Below, in pieces: positions 52,909 to 61,876 of a stretch of DNA of 64,000 bases. Location of the stretch: contig CBDFMY010000003.1 of NCBI GenBank assembly GCA_965249835.1, positions 1,054,001 to 1,118,000 on the forward strand, read 5' to 3'. The notes beneath the pieces were generated by a model, which was not told the DNA's origin, did no database searches, and worked only from the letters and a program-made list of their open reading frames with translations. The position numbers were made by a program, and so were the translations under genes. Position 1 is the stretch's first letter; every line of letters starts with the position of its first letter. Origin of the DNA: JAHRAW01 sp965249835. GTDB lineage: Bacteria; Pseudomonadota; Gammaproteobacteria; Arenicellales; Poriferihabitantaceae.

Positions 52909-54272
52909 TGTTAGCAACAAATAGAAATGTCCGGTTTTAGAACACATGAGTTGTCCGCTTTTGGCGATGTCGGGAAGCCTGGCTGAGGCACCCGTTATTG
53001 ATGGCGCAGCGGACATCAAGCAGCCACCGGTAAGTCAGTCTGGATGAGTTGGCCGGCCGCATCATAACCGGCCAGTTTTCGGGGGCCGTGCCACAAAGAC
53101 AAGGCGCCGTCGGTGTGCCGTAACCCCTTCACTTTAGCTTTGATGTAGTGGTAACGGTGACGGTCTGCCGGTATCTGCAGGGTCAGTCCCCCGAATTCAA
53201 TGCAGTTGTCCTTGCGTACTTGGCGCTCGTAGCGTTCGCAGAAAATGTTGTCCAACTGCGCTTCCTCCGGCACCGGCATAAAGGCTGAGCCAGCTTCCCG
53301 CGGCGGTTGCTCAAACTCTTCGTTGAAAGCGGGCAGATACACCTGCCGGAGATACTCATTGGCAGTAGCCATATCGGTGATGCCAGCGGCGGCCAGTTCC
53401 TTGACCAGGCGCTCCTGATGGGTGCGAAAGGCCCGCTCGGAGCGCCCTCGGGCTTGCGGCGAGTAGGCCGCGATCATCTCTATGCCCAGTTGCTGCAAGG
53501 CGCGCCGAAACTGCGTCGAGTTGCCCTTGTCCACCTTGCCGCCAGCCGTCGGCGTGTGCCAGTAATGGCTGCCCCGGTCGGTATACAGCGAGCAAAACAA
53601 GCCCTCGGCCTCAATCACCTCACGTACCCCCTGGAAACTGCTCCGGGTGCCTTCCTGGTCACAAAAGAACATGGAGTAATGCCGATTGCTGGCATCATCC
53701 ATGGTGACTATCAAATCCCAGGTCTGTCCCGGCACCCAGGCATGGGTGCTGCCATCCTGGTGCAGCAATACGCCCGGCACCGGCGCTCGCTCGCGCCGCT
53801 TGCGATGTTGCCCACGGCCCGATGCCTTCGCCACCGCTCCGGCAGCCTGCAAGGACTTGCGCACCCAGTTGTAGCTACGCCCACCACCGCCGCGCCGATA
53901 CCAGGCGTAGTAGTGCTTGACACTCCAGCCCTCATGCCGGCTCCGGTACCGATCCACCAGACGCATAACCTCATCGGCCGGTGCCCGCCGGTGCGATACC
54001 TGAGACAGGCGCTTGTCGATCAAACCATCCAGGCCTTCTTCCTCGTAACGATTGATGTAACGACGGAAGGTGCGCTCACACACACCCAGCAACTGCGTCG
54101 CTTCCTCCTGGCTCAGACGACCCTCGGTCCAGCCCCCATATGACTCTTCAAATCTCATCTGTCGTATCTCCTGTAACACTTCTGTCCGCCTCATAAATCA
54201 CCTCCCTCAAGAGCTGGCATAAACCGGACAGATTATGTGTTTTAACAGCGGACAGTTTATGTGTTCCTAACA
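52909..54272. mobile_element. IS1202-like (ISNCY-type) insertion sequence, 1364 bp, intact
   Basis: Left end begins TGTTAGCAACAAATAG and the right end, read inward, TGTTAGGAACACATAA; each is followed by two TGTCCG boxes (for example left ATGTCCGGTTTTAGAACACA). One transposase gene fills the middle. A perfect 15-bp target duplication flanks it, so insertion is recent and was by transposition. A 15-16 bp duplication is longer than for most IS families and fits an IS1202-family subgroup. Confidence 0.9.
53016..54194 (-). CDS. Transposase, IS1202/ISNCY type
   Basis: 392 aa, no frameshift. N-terminal helix-turn-helix RLSQEEATQLLGVCERTFRR; integrase-core DDE signatures VLLHQDGSTHAWVPG, SLYTDRGSHYW and QARGRSERAFRTHQERL. 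C-terminal beta-rich tail. ATG 54194, 78 bp from the right end. It looks functional. Confidence 0.9.
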   Translation of the reverse strand: MRRTEVLQEIRQMRFEESYGGWTEGRLSQEEATQLLGVCERTFRRYINRYEEEGLDGLIDKRLSQVSHRRAPADEVMRLVDRYRSRHEGWSVKHYYAWYRRGGGGRSYNWVRKSLQAAGAVAKASGRGQHRKRRERAPVPGVLLHQDGSTHAWVPGQTWDLIVTMDDASNRHYSMFFCDQEGTRSSFQGVREVIEAEGLFCSLYTDRGSHYWHTPTAGGKVDKGNSTQFRRALQQLGIEMIAAYSPQARGRSERAFRTHQERLVKELAAAGITDMATANEYLRQVYLPAFNEEFEQPPREAGSAFMPVPEEAQLDNIFCERYERQVRKDNCIEFGGLTLQIPADRHRYHYIKAKVKGLRHTDGALSLWHGPRKLAGYDAAGQLIQTDLPVAA

Positions 54273-54287
54273 GGTTTGAATAATTTG
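54273..54287. repeat. Right target-site duplication of the IS1202-like element
   Basis: GGTTTGAATAATTTG, same as 52894-52908. It lies 230 bp upstream of the subtilase start, so the insertion may have cut that gene from its original promoter region. Confidence 0.9.
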
Positions 54288-54517
54288 TTTGCTTTTCTTT
54301 CGATTTGTGATATTTTCCCGCTTGCCAGATTTACGAACACGTGATCCGTTCAGTCGGGTTACCTGTCGAATACAACAGCAGATTTATCCGCCATGGGGGT
54401 CGCTCCCCAATGGTGCGAATAGGCAGGAATTTCACTCTCACGTGTTTGTGATCTGGCAACGACCCGACACCTTGCGTGCTCGGGGAATTGCCATGATTCA
54501 CGACCCGTGGGGTAAAA

Positions 54518-55920
54518 ATGAAAATCAATATCAAGGCCGGCGCCATGCTCGCGCTGGCGTTATCCGTGTTGTTAGTGTTGGCCGGATGCGGTGGTGGTGG
54601 GGGGAGTAGTGGGGGGAGCAGCACAGCACCAGACCCAATTGTCACGGTGCCGCCGGTAGCACCAGACCCAATTGTCACGGTGCCGCCAGCAGAACCAGAC
54701 CCAAAGCCAATTGTCATGGATCAGTCACCCCCGCCTCCTCCAAGTCGGGAAAATGCCATGCCGAGCACACCACCGTCGATAACCTCGCCCCAAACCACTG
54801 CAGAGGTGCCGGACGCGCTGATTCCAAATATTGGCACCGGCACGAAAGATTCATACTACATGCCCGGCGGCGGTTATGGCGATACGCTTGGCTCAACTAA
54901 AACCATCTACTCCAACGGCGTAACTGCATTCGGCAAGCGGGTAGAGGGTCCTTTTAATAATGATCCTGTTATTGAAGTTCCAAACCCGCCACGCGATGTC
55001 CGCACAGCGTGGCATCAGGGTTGGACTGGAACCGGTGCGAATGTAATGATTATAGACGGATTTAGTGCGCCCGGCAGAAGGGACGCAACGCACGGCTACA
55101 CTGTGGGAATGTCTGCTTTGCAAATCGCCCCCGGTGCAACCTATTATGCTCTGGATGTTGGACTTAACCCGTTTCTTGTGTATATAGTTTGGGAAGCGGC
55201 GTTTTATACGATAGTGATAACAACAGTGTGTCGCGCAACACTCGTATTGATGTCCTCAACATTAGTTTTGGAACAGACCCGGTACATCTGGACATAACTG
55301 ACGCGGAGCTGAACAGTCGTTTCCAACAAATAAGTGACCATGCTTTATACAACGATGTGTTTGGAGGACATTACTTAACTGAATCTGATTCTGCAGTCAT
55401 TACCAAAGCGGCGGGAAATGAAAGCACTGACTCGGGATTGGTATTGGAAAATTGGGTGTTTTCCGTGCATGATGTCACCAAAGACCGCGTGCTGATTGTC
55501 GGTGCGTTAGATAAATATGCACAAGATGGAAATGCGCGGTTATCCGGTTATAGCAATCACGCGGGCGTATTCACTCCCGTGCGGGAACGGTTTTTAGTTG
55601 AATACGGTGGCTCGCCATATGGCGAAGAGGCGTATTTATGCGATGCCAGCACACCTGCAAATATTGGCTGTCGCAATTTACAATTTCTCGGCGATGTCAC
55701 TGCTGAAGGCACCTCCTTCGCCGCGCCCAGAGTTGCCGGATTCGCCGCATTGGTGCGCGGCAAGTTCCCCGGTTTGGGCGGTGCGCAAACTGCGAAGATT
55801 TTGTTAGACACGGCGACATATCAAGGACTTGCATGTTATCCGAGTTGCAATGTTGCGATTTACGGGCAAGGACGAGTTGATATCCTGGACGCGTTGTCGC
55901 CGATTGGTAAATTAGAATGA
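54518..55920 (+). pseudogene. Subtilisin-like (S8) lipoprotein protease, frameshifted
   Basis: Two overlapping frames make up one protein. Frame A (54518 on): lipoprotein signal MLALALSVLLVLAGCGGG (lipobox LAGC), a Pro-rich stalk with a 33-bp tandem repeat (PDPIVTVPPVA twice, 54628-54693), and the S8 Asp and His sites ANVMIIDGFSAPG and ATHGYTVGMSALQIAPGATY. Frame B (open from 55168 to 55920): IDVLNISFGTDP, ITKAAGNES and the Ser site GTSFAAPRVAGFAALVR. The switch is a one-base shift between about 55168 and 55200. All three catalytic residues remain, so decay is recent, or the shift is a sequence error. Downstream gene starts in the stop (ATGA). Confidence 0.8.
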
Positions 55921-56534
55921 AACTTTTTATTCGCACGATGACTGCCATCGTCGGCGTTGTGGTTGCGTTGTTGTCATTGTCGGCATCAGCGATGAACGAC
56001 GGGCGTGTCATCGCCGACATTGCATTGGCGGCAAAACAACAAAATGTTGCGCCGCCGCAACCGTGGCTGAGCGCATTGCGAATTACCGACAACGACAACA
56101 CCGCGATTGATTTAGCCGATGGCGCACAACTCATGCAAAGACCGAAACTCGCGGTGTCGTATAACAACGAGGCGCATAATGTGTCGCGGTTTTATAAACC
56201 GGATTCGGTGCGCGTCAATATGGTGTGGCATTATGCTGGCCGCAAGGCGGGCGAGATTTTTTCGGTTGGTGTTGACAGCGGTTATCACGCCAAGAAAATA
56301 ACCATCCGCCCGGCGTTGTTCGTCGGCTATGCGCGCAGTTTGTCAATCGGGTTGGGTAAATATGTTACCTTTGCCGCGGGCGGTTGGTTCGGCGGACGGG
56401 TTGCGCATAAAGCATGCCGCGATGAAATGAATCGGAAATATTATTGCGGCACCGTGACCGCGTGGTCGGATTTTGATCCGCCATCGCATAAGTTGCAGCG
56501 TTACCACCAACTCGTTTATGTCCATGAATTTTAG
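55917..56534 (+). CDS. Exported envelope protein coupled to the subtilase
   Basis: 205 aa. Signal peptide MTAIVGVVVALLSLSASAMN. The rest is beta-rich with aromatic residues and ends in Phe (QLVYVHEF), as outer-membrane barrels do, but at 180 residues it would be a small one. GYARSLSIGLGKYVTFAAGG is glycine-rich. Family not recognised. ATG 55917 overlaps the subtilase stop by 4 nt, and its own end overlaps the next gene by 17 nt, so all three are coupled. Confidence 0.7.
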   Translation: MKLFIRTMTAIVGVVVALLSLSASAMNDGRVIADIALAAKQQNVAPPQPWLSALRITDNDNTAIDLADGAQLMQRPKLAVSYNNEAHNVSRFYKPDSVRVNMVWHYAGRKAGEIFSVGVDSGYHAKKITIRPALFVGYARSLSIGLGKYVTFAAGGWFGGRVAHKACRDEMNRKYYCGTVTAWSDFDPPSHKLQRYHQLVYVHEF

Positions 56535-57000
56535 TGCGCGCCTTGTCATCGTCAGCGTCATCGCGTGGTTGGCGTTGCTTAGCGTTGGCGGATGCACCCG
56601 CGCACATAACGCATCATCACCCTCGCCACAAACGCCCACCGCCGCGCAAGTATCCATCGTCGCGCCCGTTGCGGTGACCATCGATGCGAACGGCGAGACC
56701 GTGCTTGAAGTCACCGTGCGTTTGCACAACTCCAGCGCGCAACCGCTGCAGTTATTCGCTGGCACGCCGTGCGCGGTGTTTCGCTGGGCGGTCGCGTCCG
56801 CCGACAAAATAGTACAACGCGAACCGAACCGACTGTGCGCGCAAGTGGTCGCCGCCGCGGTGTTGCCGGCGCACGAGTCCATTGAACAACAGCATAAAAT
56901 TACGCTGGACAACGCGCGCTATCGTAGCGGCGATGAATATTTACTGCGCTATCAATTCTGGCGACACGACGGTGTTCATGCTTTTACACTGACGGATTAA
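56518..57000 (+). CDS. Lipoprotein with BsuPI-like (proteinase-inhibitor-type) beta domain
   Basis: 160 aa. Signal with lipobox LALLSVGGC. Then a beta-sandwich pattern: VLEVTVRLHNSSAQPLQLFA, CAVFRWAVASADKIVQRE, and VLPAHESIEQQHKITLDN. That spacing (F..W... then L.PGE-like turn) resembles the BsuPI intracellular proteinase inhibitor domain. Coming after a subtilase in the same unit, a role in restraining the protease is attractive. This is by eye and not certain. ATG 56518 or 56524. Tail overlaps sat by 17 nt. Confidence 0.6.
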   Translation: MSMNFSARLVIVSVIAWLALLSVGGCTRAHNASSPSPQTPTAAQVSIVAPVAVTIDANGETVLEVTVRLHNSSAQPLQLFAGTPCAVFRWAVASADKIVQREPNRLCAQVVAAAVLPAHESIEQQHKITLDNARYRSGDEYLLRYQFWRHDGVHAFTLTD

Positions 57001-58201
57001 ACTTCCGTGGTGTCGTTCGTTGGGATTGGTAGTAATCCATTAAAATTTGCGCGACTTCCGGGCGGGAAAATTCCGCCGGCGGGGCGATTCCCTGGGACAG
57101 CATTTCTCGCACTTTGGTGCCGGACAATAAAACAAAATCTTCCAAATCGTGATCCGGTGCTTCGCACATCATCAATACCTTGTCGAGTTTTTTTGAATAC
57201 GCGGTGTGGTCGGCGTTGAAAATTTCGATGGCTAGTTCTCCTTTTGGTACTTCATCGTCGAAAATGGTTTGCGCGTCGAATGCGCCATAATAGTCGCCGA
57301 CGCCGGCATGGTCACGGCCAATAATGAAATGGGTGGTGCCCATATTTTGTCGAAAAATAGCATGTAACACGGCCTCTCGGGGGCCCGCATACAACATGTC
57401 AAAACCATAACCGGCGATGATCACCGTATTTTTCGGGAAATACAATTCCACCATTTTGCTTATGGCCGCGCCGCGCACCGCTGCGGGAATATCTCCGGGT
57501 TTGAGTTTTCCGAGCAACATGTGGATGACGCAACCATCGGCGCCGACGCGCTGCATGGCGATATGGCAAAGTTCTTCGTGGGCAAGGTGCATGGGGTTGC
57601 GGGTTTGAAATGCCACCGTCTTTTTCCAGCCGCTATGCTTTATCATCGCTCGAATTTCAACCGCGGTGCGGAAGGTTTCTGCAAACTCTGTTTTGAAATA
57701 ACTGAAATTCAAAACCTTGACGGCACCGGACAATAACTTGCGCCCCTGGTTTTTGAATGCCGCAACGCCGGGGTGGGCGGTGTCCGTTGTGCGGTAAACT
57801 TTTTCGCAAAGATGCACGATGTCGTGCTCGGATAAAGTTTCCGCGTTGTCAACTTGCATCACCGCCAGCGGCGGATTGCCGTCGACGTTTGGGTCATTAA
57901 GCGCGATGCATTGCCCCGGCGCAATGCGCTGCGCCGTGTCGACCAAACACAAAATCGGAATGGGCCAGAACAAACCGTCAACGGTTCGCATGTCGTCCGC
58001 GACTCGAAGCGCGTCTGCTTTGTTCATGAAACCGCGAAGCGGAGTGAAATAACCCGCGCCCAACATTACCGCGTTTGCCGCGCCGGCCGAACTCAACTTA
58101 ACCGATGGCAACGATTGCGCACGCGTGCATAACTCGCGGCGTTCCTCTTCATTGTCGACATACAACGGCATCAATGCCATCGCGCCGTGGGGTTTGATCA
58201 T
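56984..58201 (-). CDS. sat: ATP sulfurylase (sulfate adenylyltransferase), homomeric
   Basis: 405 aa. Joins sulfate and ATP to APS, or the reverse in sulfur oxidation. Active-site motif FQTRNPMHLAHEELCHIAMQ (QxRN and HxxH), GRDHAGVGDYYGAFDAQTIF, and SGTKVREMLSQGIAPPAEFS. Homomeric Sat is typical of dissimilatory sulfur metabolism but also serves assimilation; no aprAB or cys gene is in the window. 39 nt after the DAHP synthase gene. Confidence 0.95.
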   Translation of the reverse strand: MIKPHGAMALMPLYVDNEEERRELCTRAQSLPSVKLSSAGAANAVMLGAGYFTPLRGFMNKADALRVADDMRTVDGLFWPIPILCLVDTAQRIAPGQCIALNDPNVDGNPPLAVMQVDNAETLSEHDIVHLCEKVYRTTDTAHPGVAAFKNQGRKLLSGAVKVLNFSYFKTEFAETFRTAVEIRAMIKHSGWKKTVAFQTRNPMHLAHEELCHIAMQRVGADGCVIHMLLGKLKPGDIPAAVRGAAISKMVELYFPKNTVIIAGYGFDMLYAGPREAVLHAIFRQNMGTTHFIIGRDHAGVGDYYGAFDAQTIFDDEVPKGELAIEIFNADHTAYSKKLDKVLMMCEAPDHDLEDFVLLSGTKVREMLSQGIAPPAEFSRPEVAQILMDYYQSQRTTPRKFNPSV

Positions 58202-58240
58202 GTGGTTATTCCGTTTTCGTCATGCCCGCGCCGTCGAGCA

Positions 58241-59368
58241 TCAAGACGACTTGCCCACAACCGGTTCGGTTCGTCGCCGTTGCCGAGTCGCTTCGGCAAG
58301 GTCGGCGAGCATCTTCTCGGTGGTGTCGATATCAATGCACGCATCGGTAATGCTCTGCCCATAAATTTGCGCGATGCCGTCCACCACTTCCTGTCGTCCG
58401 GCGAGCAGATGACTTTCGATCATCACGCCGATAATGCGCCGGTCGCCACGGGCGATTTGCGAAGCCACATGCGCGCACACGCTGATCTGATTCTCCGGAA
58501 TTTTTTGGCTATTGGCGTGACTGAAATCGATCATCAACCGCGCCGCCAGTCCGGCCGCTTGCAATTTCTCGCTGGCTTCATTGACGCTCACCGCGTCGTA
58601 GTTCGGGGTCTTGCCGCCGCGCAGAATGATGTGGCAATCGCGGTTGCCCGCTGTGGTGTAGATTGCCGAATCTCCCGACTTGGTCAGCGACAGAAAGTGA
58701 TGGGGTCGGCTGGCCGCGCGTATACCGTCCACGGCGATGTCAAGGTTGCCGTTGGTGCCGTTCTTCAACCCCACCGGACACGACAGCCCGGACGACAATT
58801 CACGATGCACTTGACTCTCGGTGGTGCGCGCGCCAATCGCGCCCCAGGAAATTAAATCCGCTACATATTGCGGCGTGATGATGTCGAGATATTCAGTACC
58901 GGCCGGCACGCCGATGTCGTTGAGATTCAGCAGCAGTTGGCGCGCCAGTGCCAGCCCCTTGTTGATGTCAAACGTGTCGTTCAGGTCCGGGTCATTGATC
59001 AGCCCTTTCCAGCCCACCGTGGTGCGCGGCTTTTCGAAATAAACCCGCATGACAATCAGCAGGTCAGCGCGGTGCCGCTCGATCAACGGAAGCAGCCGCC
59101 GGGCGTAATCGAGTGCCGCGGCAGTGTCGTGAATGGAGCAGGGGCCGGCGATTACCAGAATGCGATTATCCCGTCCTTCGAGAATCTCGTGGATTTCCCG
59201 CCGCGTATTGACCGTGGTCTCCACCGCCGCATCGGTCACCGGAATTCGCGCAATCAACTCATCCGGGTTGATTACCTGATCGATGCTGGTGATGCGTAAA
59301 TCGTCGGTTTTGGTGATGCTCAAGTTAATTTCCGAAAGAGAATTCAAAGGTGCCGATTGTACGGACAT
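58241..59368 (-). CDS. 3-deoxy-7-phosphoheptulonate (DAHP) synthase, type I
   Basis: 375 aa. First step of the shikimate pathway: PEP plus erythrose 4-phosphate to DAHP. VIAGPCSIHDTAAALDYARR, VYFEKPRTTVGWKGLINDP, GARTTESQVHRELSSGLSCP, KNGTNGNLDIAVDGI and DFSHANSQK show the type I AroF/G/H group. Which feedback isozyme it is cannot be told by eye. ATG 59368. Confidence 0.94.
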   Translation of the reverse strand: MSVQSAPLNSLSEINLSITKTDDLRITSIDQVINPDELIARIPVTDAAVETTVNTRREIHEILEGRDNRILVIAGPCSIHDTAAALDYARRLLPLIERHRADLLIVMRVYFEKPRTTVGWKGLINDPDLNDTFDINKGLALARQLLLNLNDIGVPAGTEYLDIITPQYVADLISWGAIGARTTESQVHRELSSGLSCPVGLKNGTNGNLDIAVDGIRAASRPHHFLSLTKSGDSAIYTTAGNRDCHIILRGGKTPNYDAVSVNEASEKLQAAGLAARLMIDFSHANSQKIPENQISVCAHVASQIARGDRRIIGVMIESHLLAGRQEVVDGIAQIYGQSITDACIDIDTTEKMLADLAEATRQRRRTEPVVGKSS

Positions 59369-59452
59369 CCCGCGGCAGAGTTAAGACATTGGCTGAAAAT
59401 ATCCCACTGGTTTGAATAATGCCAGAAACATTCTGGATTCGTGGTATGACAA

Positions 59453-59690
59453 TGAGTCACGCTACGCGTAACGACACTAATAGTCCGGGATAGCTGGACA
59501 AAAACCGGCAGCTTCGCCGCCGAAAGGATAGCGGCTAACGCCGCTGAGTTTTTTAACTGGATTGCCCGGCCAATAATCATAATATTGCCGGGCAATGACG
59601 AATGATAGGTAATGGTGAATTGAGAGGGAATGAGTCCTTTTGAGAAGCCAAAGGCACCTCTGGAATAATCGCCGGAGACGGCGTTGACGC
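59453..59690 (-). repeat. Dispersed repeat in reverse orientation, with REP-like core
   Basis: GAGTCACGCTACGCGTAACG at 59453; 59560-59665 read on the minus strand gives GCCTTTGGCTTCTCAAAAGG, then CAATTCACCATTACCTATCA and CATTCGTC, the repeat seen after the AAA ATPase genes. GGCCGGGCAATC and its mate near 59560-59600 form another hairpin. No gene of its own in 59369-59791. Confidence 0.8.
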
Positions 59691-59791
59691 CGAAGCCGAT
59701 AAGTTCGCTTACCACCAGTCCGCATCGCCTTTTTTTATTGCGTTGCGGTGACGGGCGTTCGCACTGGTCGCACCGTCTCTGCGAGATAATG

Positions 59792-60430
59792 CTAAACAAA
59801 AGTCGTGCTTGCGAGCACAACCCCAAAACCCAGCAACGTCGTGCCGGTAATGCCCTGCATCAGACGCTGGAAAAACGGATTATTGGCACTATTGAAATAG
59901 CCAAAAAAGAATATCATCAACGAAAACCAAACGGCGTTAATCGCCGAATGGACGACCACCAGCACAAACGCCGACAGTCCGCCGCCACCCGCCGGAATGA
60001 ACTGCGGAAACGCCGCCAGATAAAACATGGACACTTTCGGGTTCAACGTATTGGTGAGAAACCCTTCGCTAAATGCCGCTACCAGTATACGTTTTTGATA
60101 GCCAGCGGCAGCTTGTGCTGCGGCATCGGCGATGGGCTTGCGAATTTCATTCAAGGTCGTTATCCCCAAATAGCAAAGATACAACGCACCGGCAAGTTTG
60201 ACCACAAGGAAAATATTTTGCGACTGCGTGAGTAGTAGCGAAATTCCGAAAATAGACAACACCCCGTGCAAGTAAAAAGCGCACACAAACCCGACCATAT
60301 TAGCGACACCAGCAACCTTGCCCGACCGCGACACGGTCTTCGCAATCAACACGCCATTTGGACCCGGAGACATCACCAATAATGCGGCAACAACGGCAAA
60401 ATTTAGAATGTCCGAGAGAGAGTAGTCCAT
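59792..60430 (-). CDS. LysE/RhtB-family amino-acid exporter
   Basis: 212 aa, six membrane helices. MSPGPNGVLIAKTVSRSGKV is the family signature (usually PGPN). FSEGFLTNTLNPKVSMFYLA is also typical. Such exporters remove homoserine, threonine, leucine or other amino acids; the substrate is unknown. It starts 12 nt after the rubredoxin stop. Confidence 0.9.
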   Translation of the reverse strand: MDYSLSDILNFAVVAALLVMSPGPNGVLIAKTVSRSGKVAGVANMVGFVCAFYLHGVLSIFGISLLLTQSQNIFLVVKLAGALYLCYLGITTLNEIRKPIADAAAQAAAGYQKRILVAAFSEGFLTNTLNPKVSMFYLAAFPQFIPAGGGGLSAFVLVVVHSAINAVWFSLMIFFFGYFNSANNPFFQRLMQGITGTTLLGFGVVLASTTFV

Positions 60431-60442
60431 GGAATTTAAAGT

Positions 60443-60598
60443 TTAATCAGGCATCTCCTCTGCCTTTGATAAAACCCTATAATGACTTTTATCCACTAAA
60501 CAGTCGGGGCAAATCCAGTCGGCTGGCAATTCGGAAAATTTTAGTTTTTCCTTTCGTTCGTCATAAATATGCCCGCACACACTACAGATATATTTCAT
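60443..60598 (-). CDS. Rubredoxin (51 aa)
   Basis: A small gene: MKYICSVCGHIYDERKEKLK, then FSELPADWICPDCLVDKSHY. The two CxxC knuckles (CSVC, CPDC) bind one iron. Usual rubredoxins are 52-54 residues; here the loop between knuckles is short. It carries single electrons to oxidoreductases or oxygen/ROS-handling proteins. ATG 60598; likely co-transcribed with the LysE-type exporter. Confidence 0.87.
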   Translation of the reverse strand: MKYICSVCGHIYDERKEKLKFSELPADWICPDCLVDKSHYRVLSKAEEMPD

Positions 60599-60751
60599 GG
60601 TCATATGTTTTTATCGTGATTGTGGGTGGCACGCTTCTAATATACCAACTTCAACGAGTTGCTCGGCGATTGACATTTTTTCATGATTATTTGCGACAGG
60701 AAAATTTTTCACTTTCATACTTTTCCCGCTCAGCATAAAAAACTCACCAAG

Positions 60752-61873
60752 TGTCCGGGTTCACCACATATGAGACAAAATCAGGCAACCATGGTGAGTT
60801 GCTGATAGTACGCCATCGGCGTCATTAAATCCAAACTATCGTGTGGCCGGTAATGATTATAGGTCCATTGGTAATGAACCAGTTCCTGGTTGATCGCGGC
60901 TGCCGTCAACCGCCCTTCATACAGCGGGCAGCACTCATAACGGCTGCATTGGCGCGCTCAACGCAACCATTCCATTCAAGCTTTTCAGGCGGCAACGCAA
61001 TAGCGGCAGGTCCAAGGCCTCGCAGGCTTGCTCAAACTCATCCCGAAACTCGCTGCCGCCATCGACCTGTATTGAGCGGATTTTGAACGGCGCTTGTTCG
61101 ATAAGGCAGATCAAGAAGTCTTTGGCGTTCCTGCTGGTCGCACGGCTATAGGCTTTTAAGGCAACAAATCCGGCAGCCGGACAGGCTACCTTGAACTCTT
61201 TGATGCTAAAGCCCGCTGGCAGTCCTACGCTCATGTGGTCAATCTGTATCAGTTCACCTGGCTGCCTGGCGCGCATCCCGTACTGCCAGCGCTTGGCGTG
61301 GTGCTTGAACTGGCGCCGGCGTTTCGGCTTGACCGGCCCGGCCATCAAACGCCGCTGGCTTGACCCGCTTCAAGCGCACCAGCCGGTCCAGGATGCGCCC
61401 AACCGTGCTGATGATCAGAAGTAGACCCTAATCCCTGGACAACATTCCAGATCTTGCGTTTGCCCCACAAGGGATAACGCCTGCGCAAGTGCAACACTTG
61501 TTGCTCCTGCCGCGCTGTCCATTGTCGGCCGCGCACACGCTTTGGGCGACGGCTTTGGCTTTCCAAGCCACGCCAGCCATGCTGTTGATAGCGTTTTAAC
61601 CAACGATAGTAGGTCGCCTTCGGCCAGCCGATGGTTTTCAGGCATACGTCGTGCAACCGGCTGATTTGAGCTCGGCATAGCGTTCCAGTTTCTTTATTCG
61701 GGCGATGGCTGCTTCACTGGCGGTATCGGCAATCGCCCAACTGCGGCATGATTTGACACGCAGGTTTTTGATCTGCATCGGGTAGTCTCCTGTGATTTAA
61801 GTGATAAAGATTTCACCTTAGACTACCCGATTTTCTTAACTAATAAAGTCTCATTTGTGTCTGAGCCCGGACA
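60752..61873 (-). mobile_element. IS481-family element, degenerate, both ends present
   Basis: Left end TGTCCGGGTTCACCACATAT and right end (read inward) TGTCCGGGCTCAGACACAAA, each followed by GAGAC; about 1122 bp. The transposase inside is broken. A second, truncated copy lies at 62999-63092 in the opposite direction, with an IS30 element between. Confidence 0.85.
60781..61778 (-). pseudogene. IS481-type transposase, several frameshifts
   Basis: Pieces in different frames: start MQIKNLRVKSC (ATG 61778); helix-turn-helix KTIGWPKATYYRWLKRYQQH; integrase core GELIQIDHMSV and IRSIQVDGGSEFRDEF (two Asp of DDE); EWNGCVERANAA (Glu); and C-terminus NHYRPHDSLDLMTPMAYY. At least three shifts or stops break it, so it is not active. 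Confidence 0.87.
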
Positions 61874-61876
61874 GCA

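Noticed and set aside
54288..54517. Structured leader or riboswitch before the subtilase
   Set aside because: Several short inverted repeats (around CACGTG) exist, but they do not build a convincing conserved fold.
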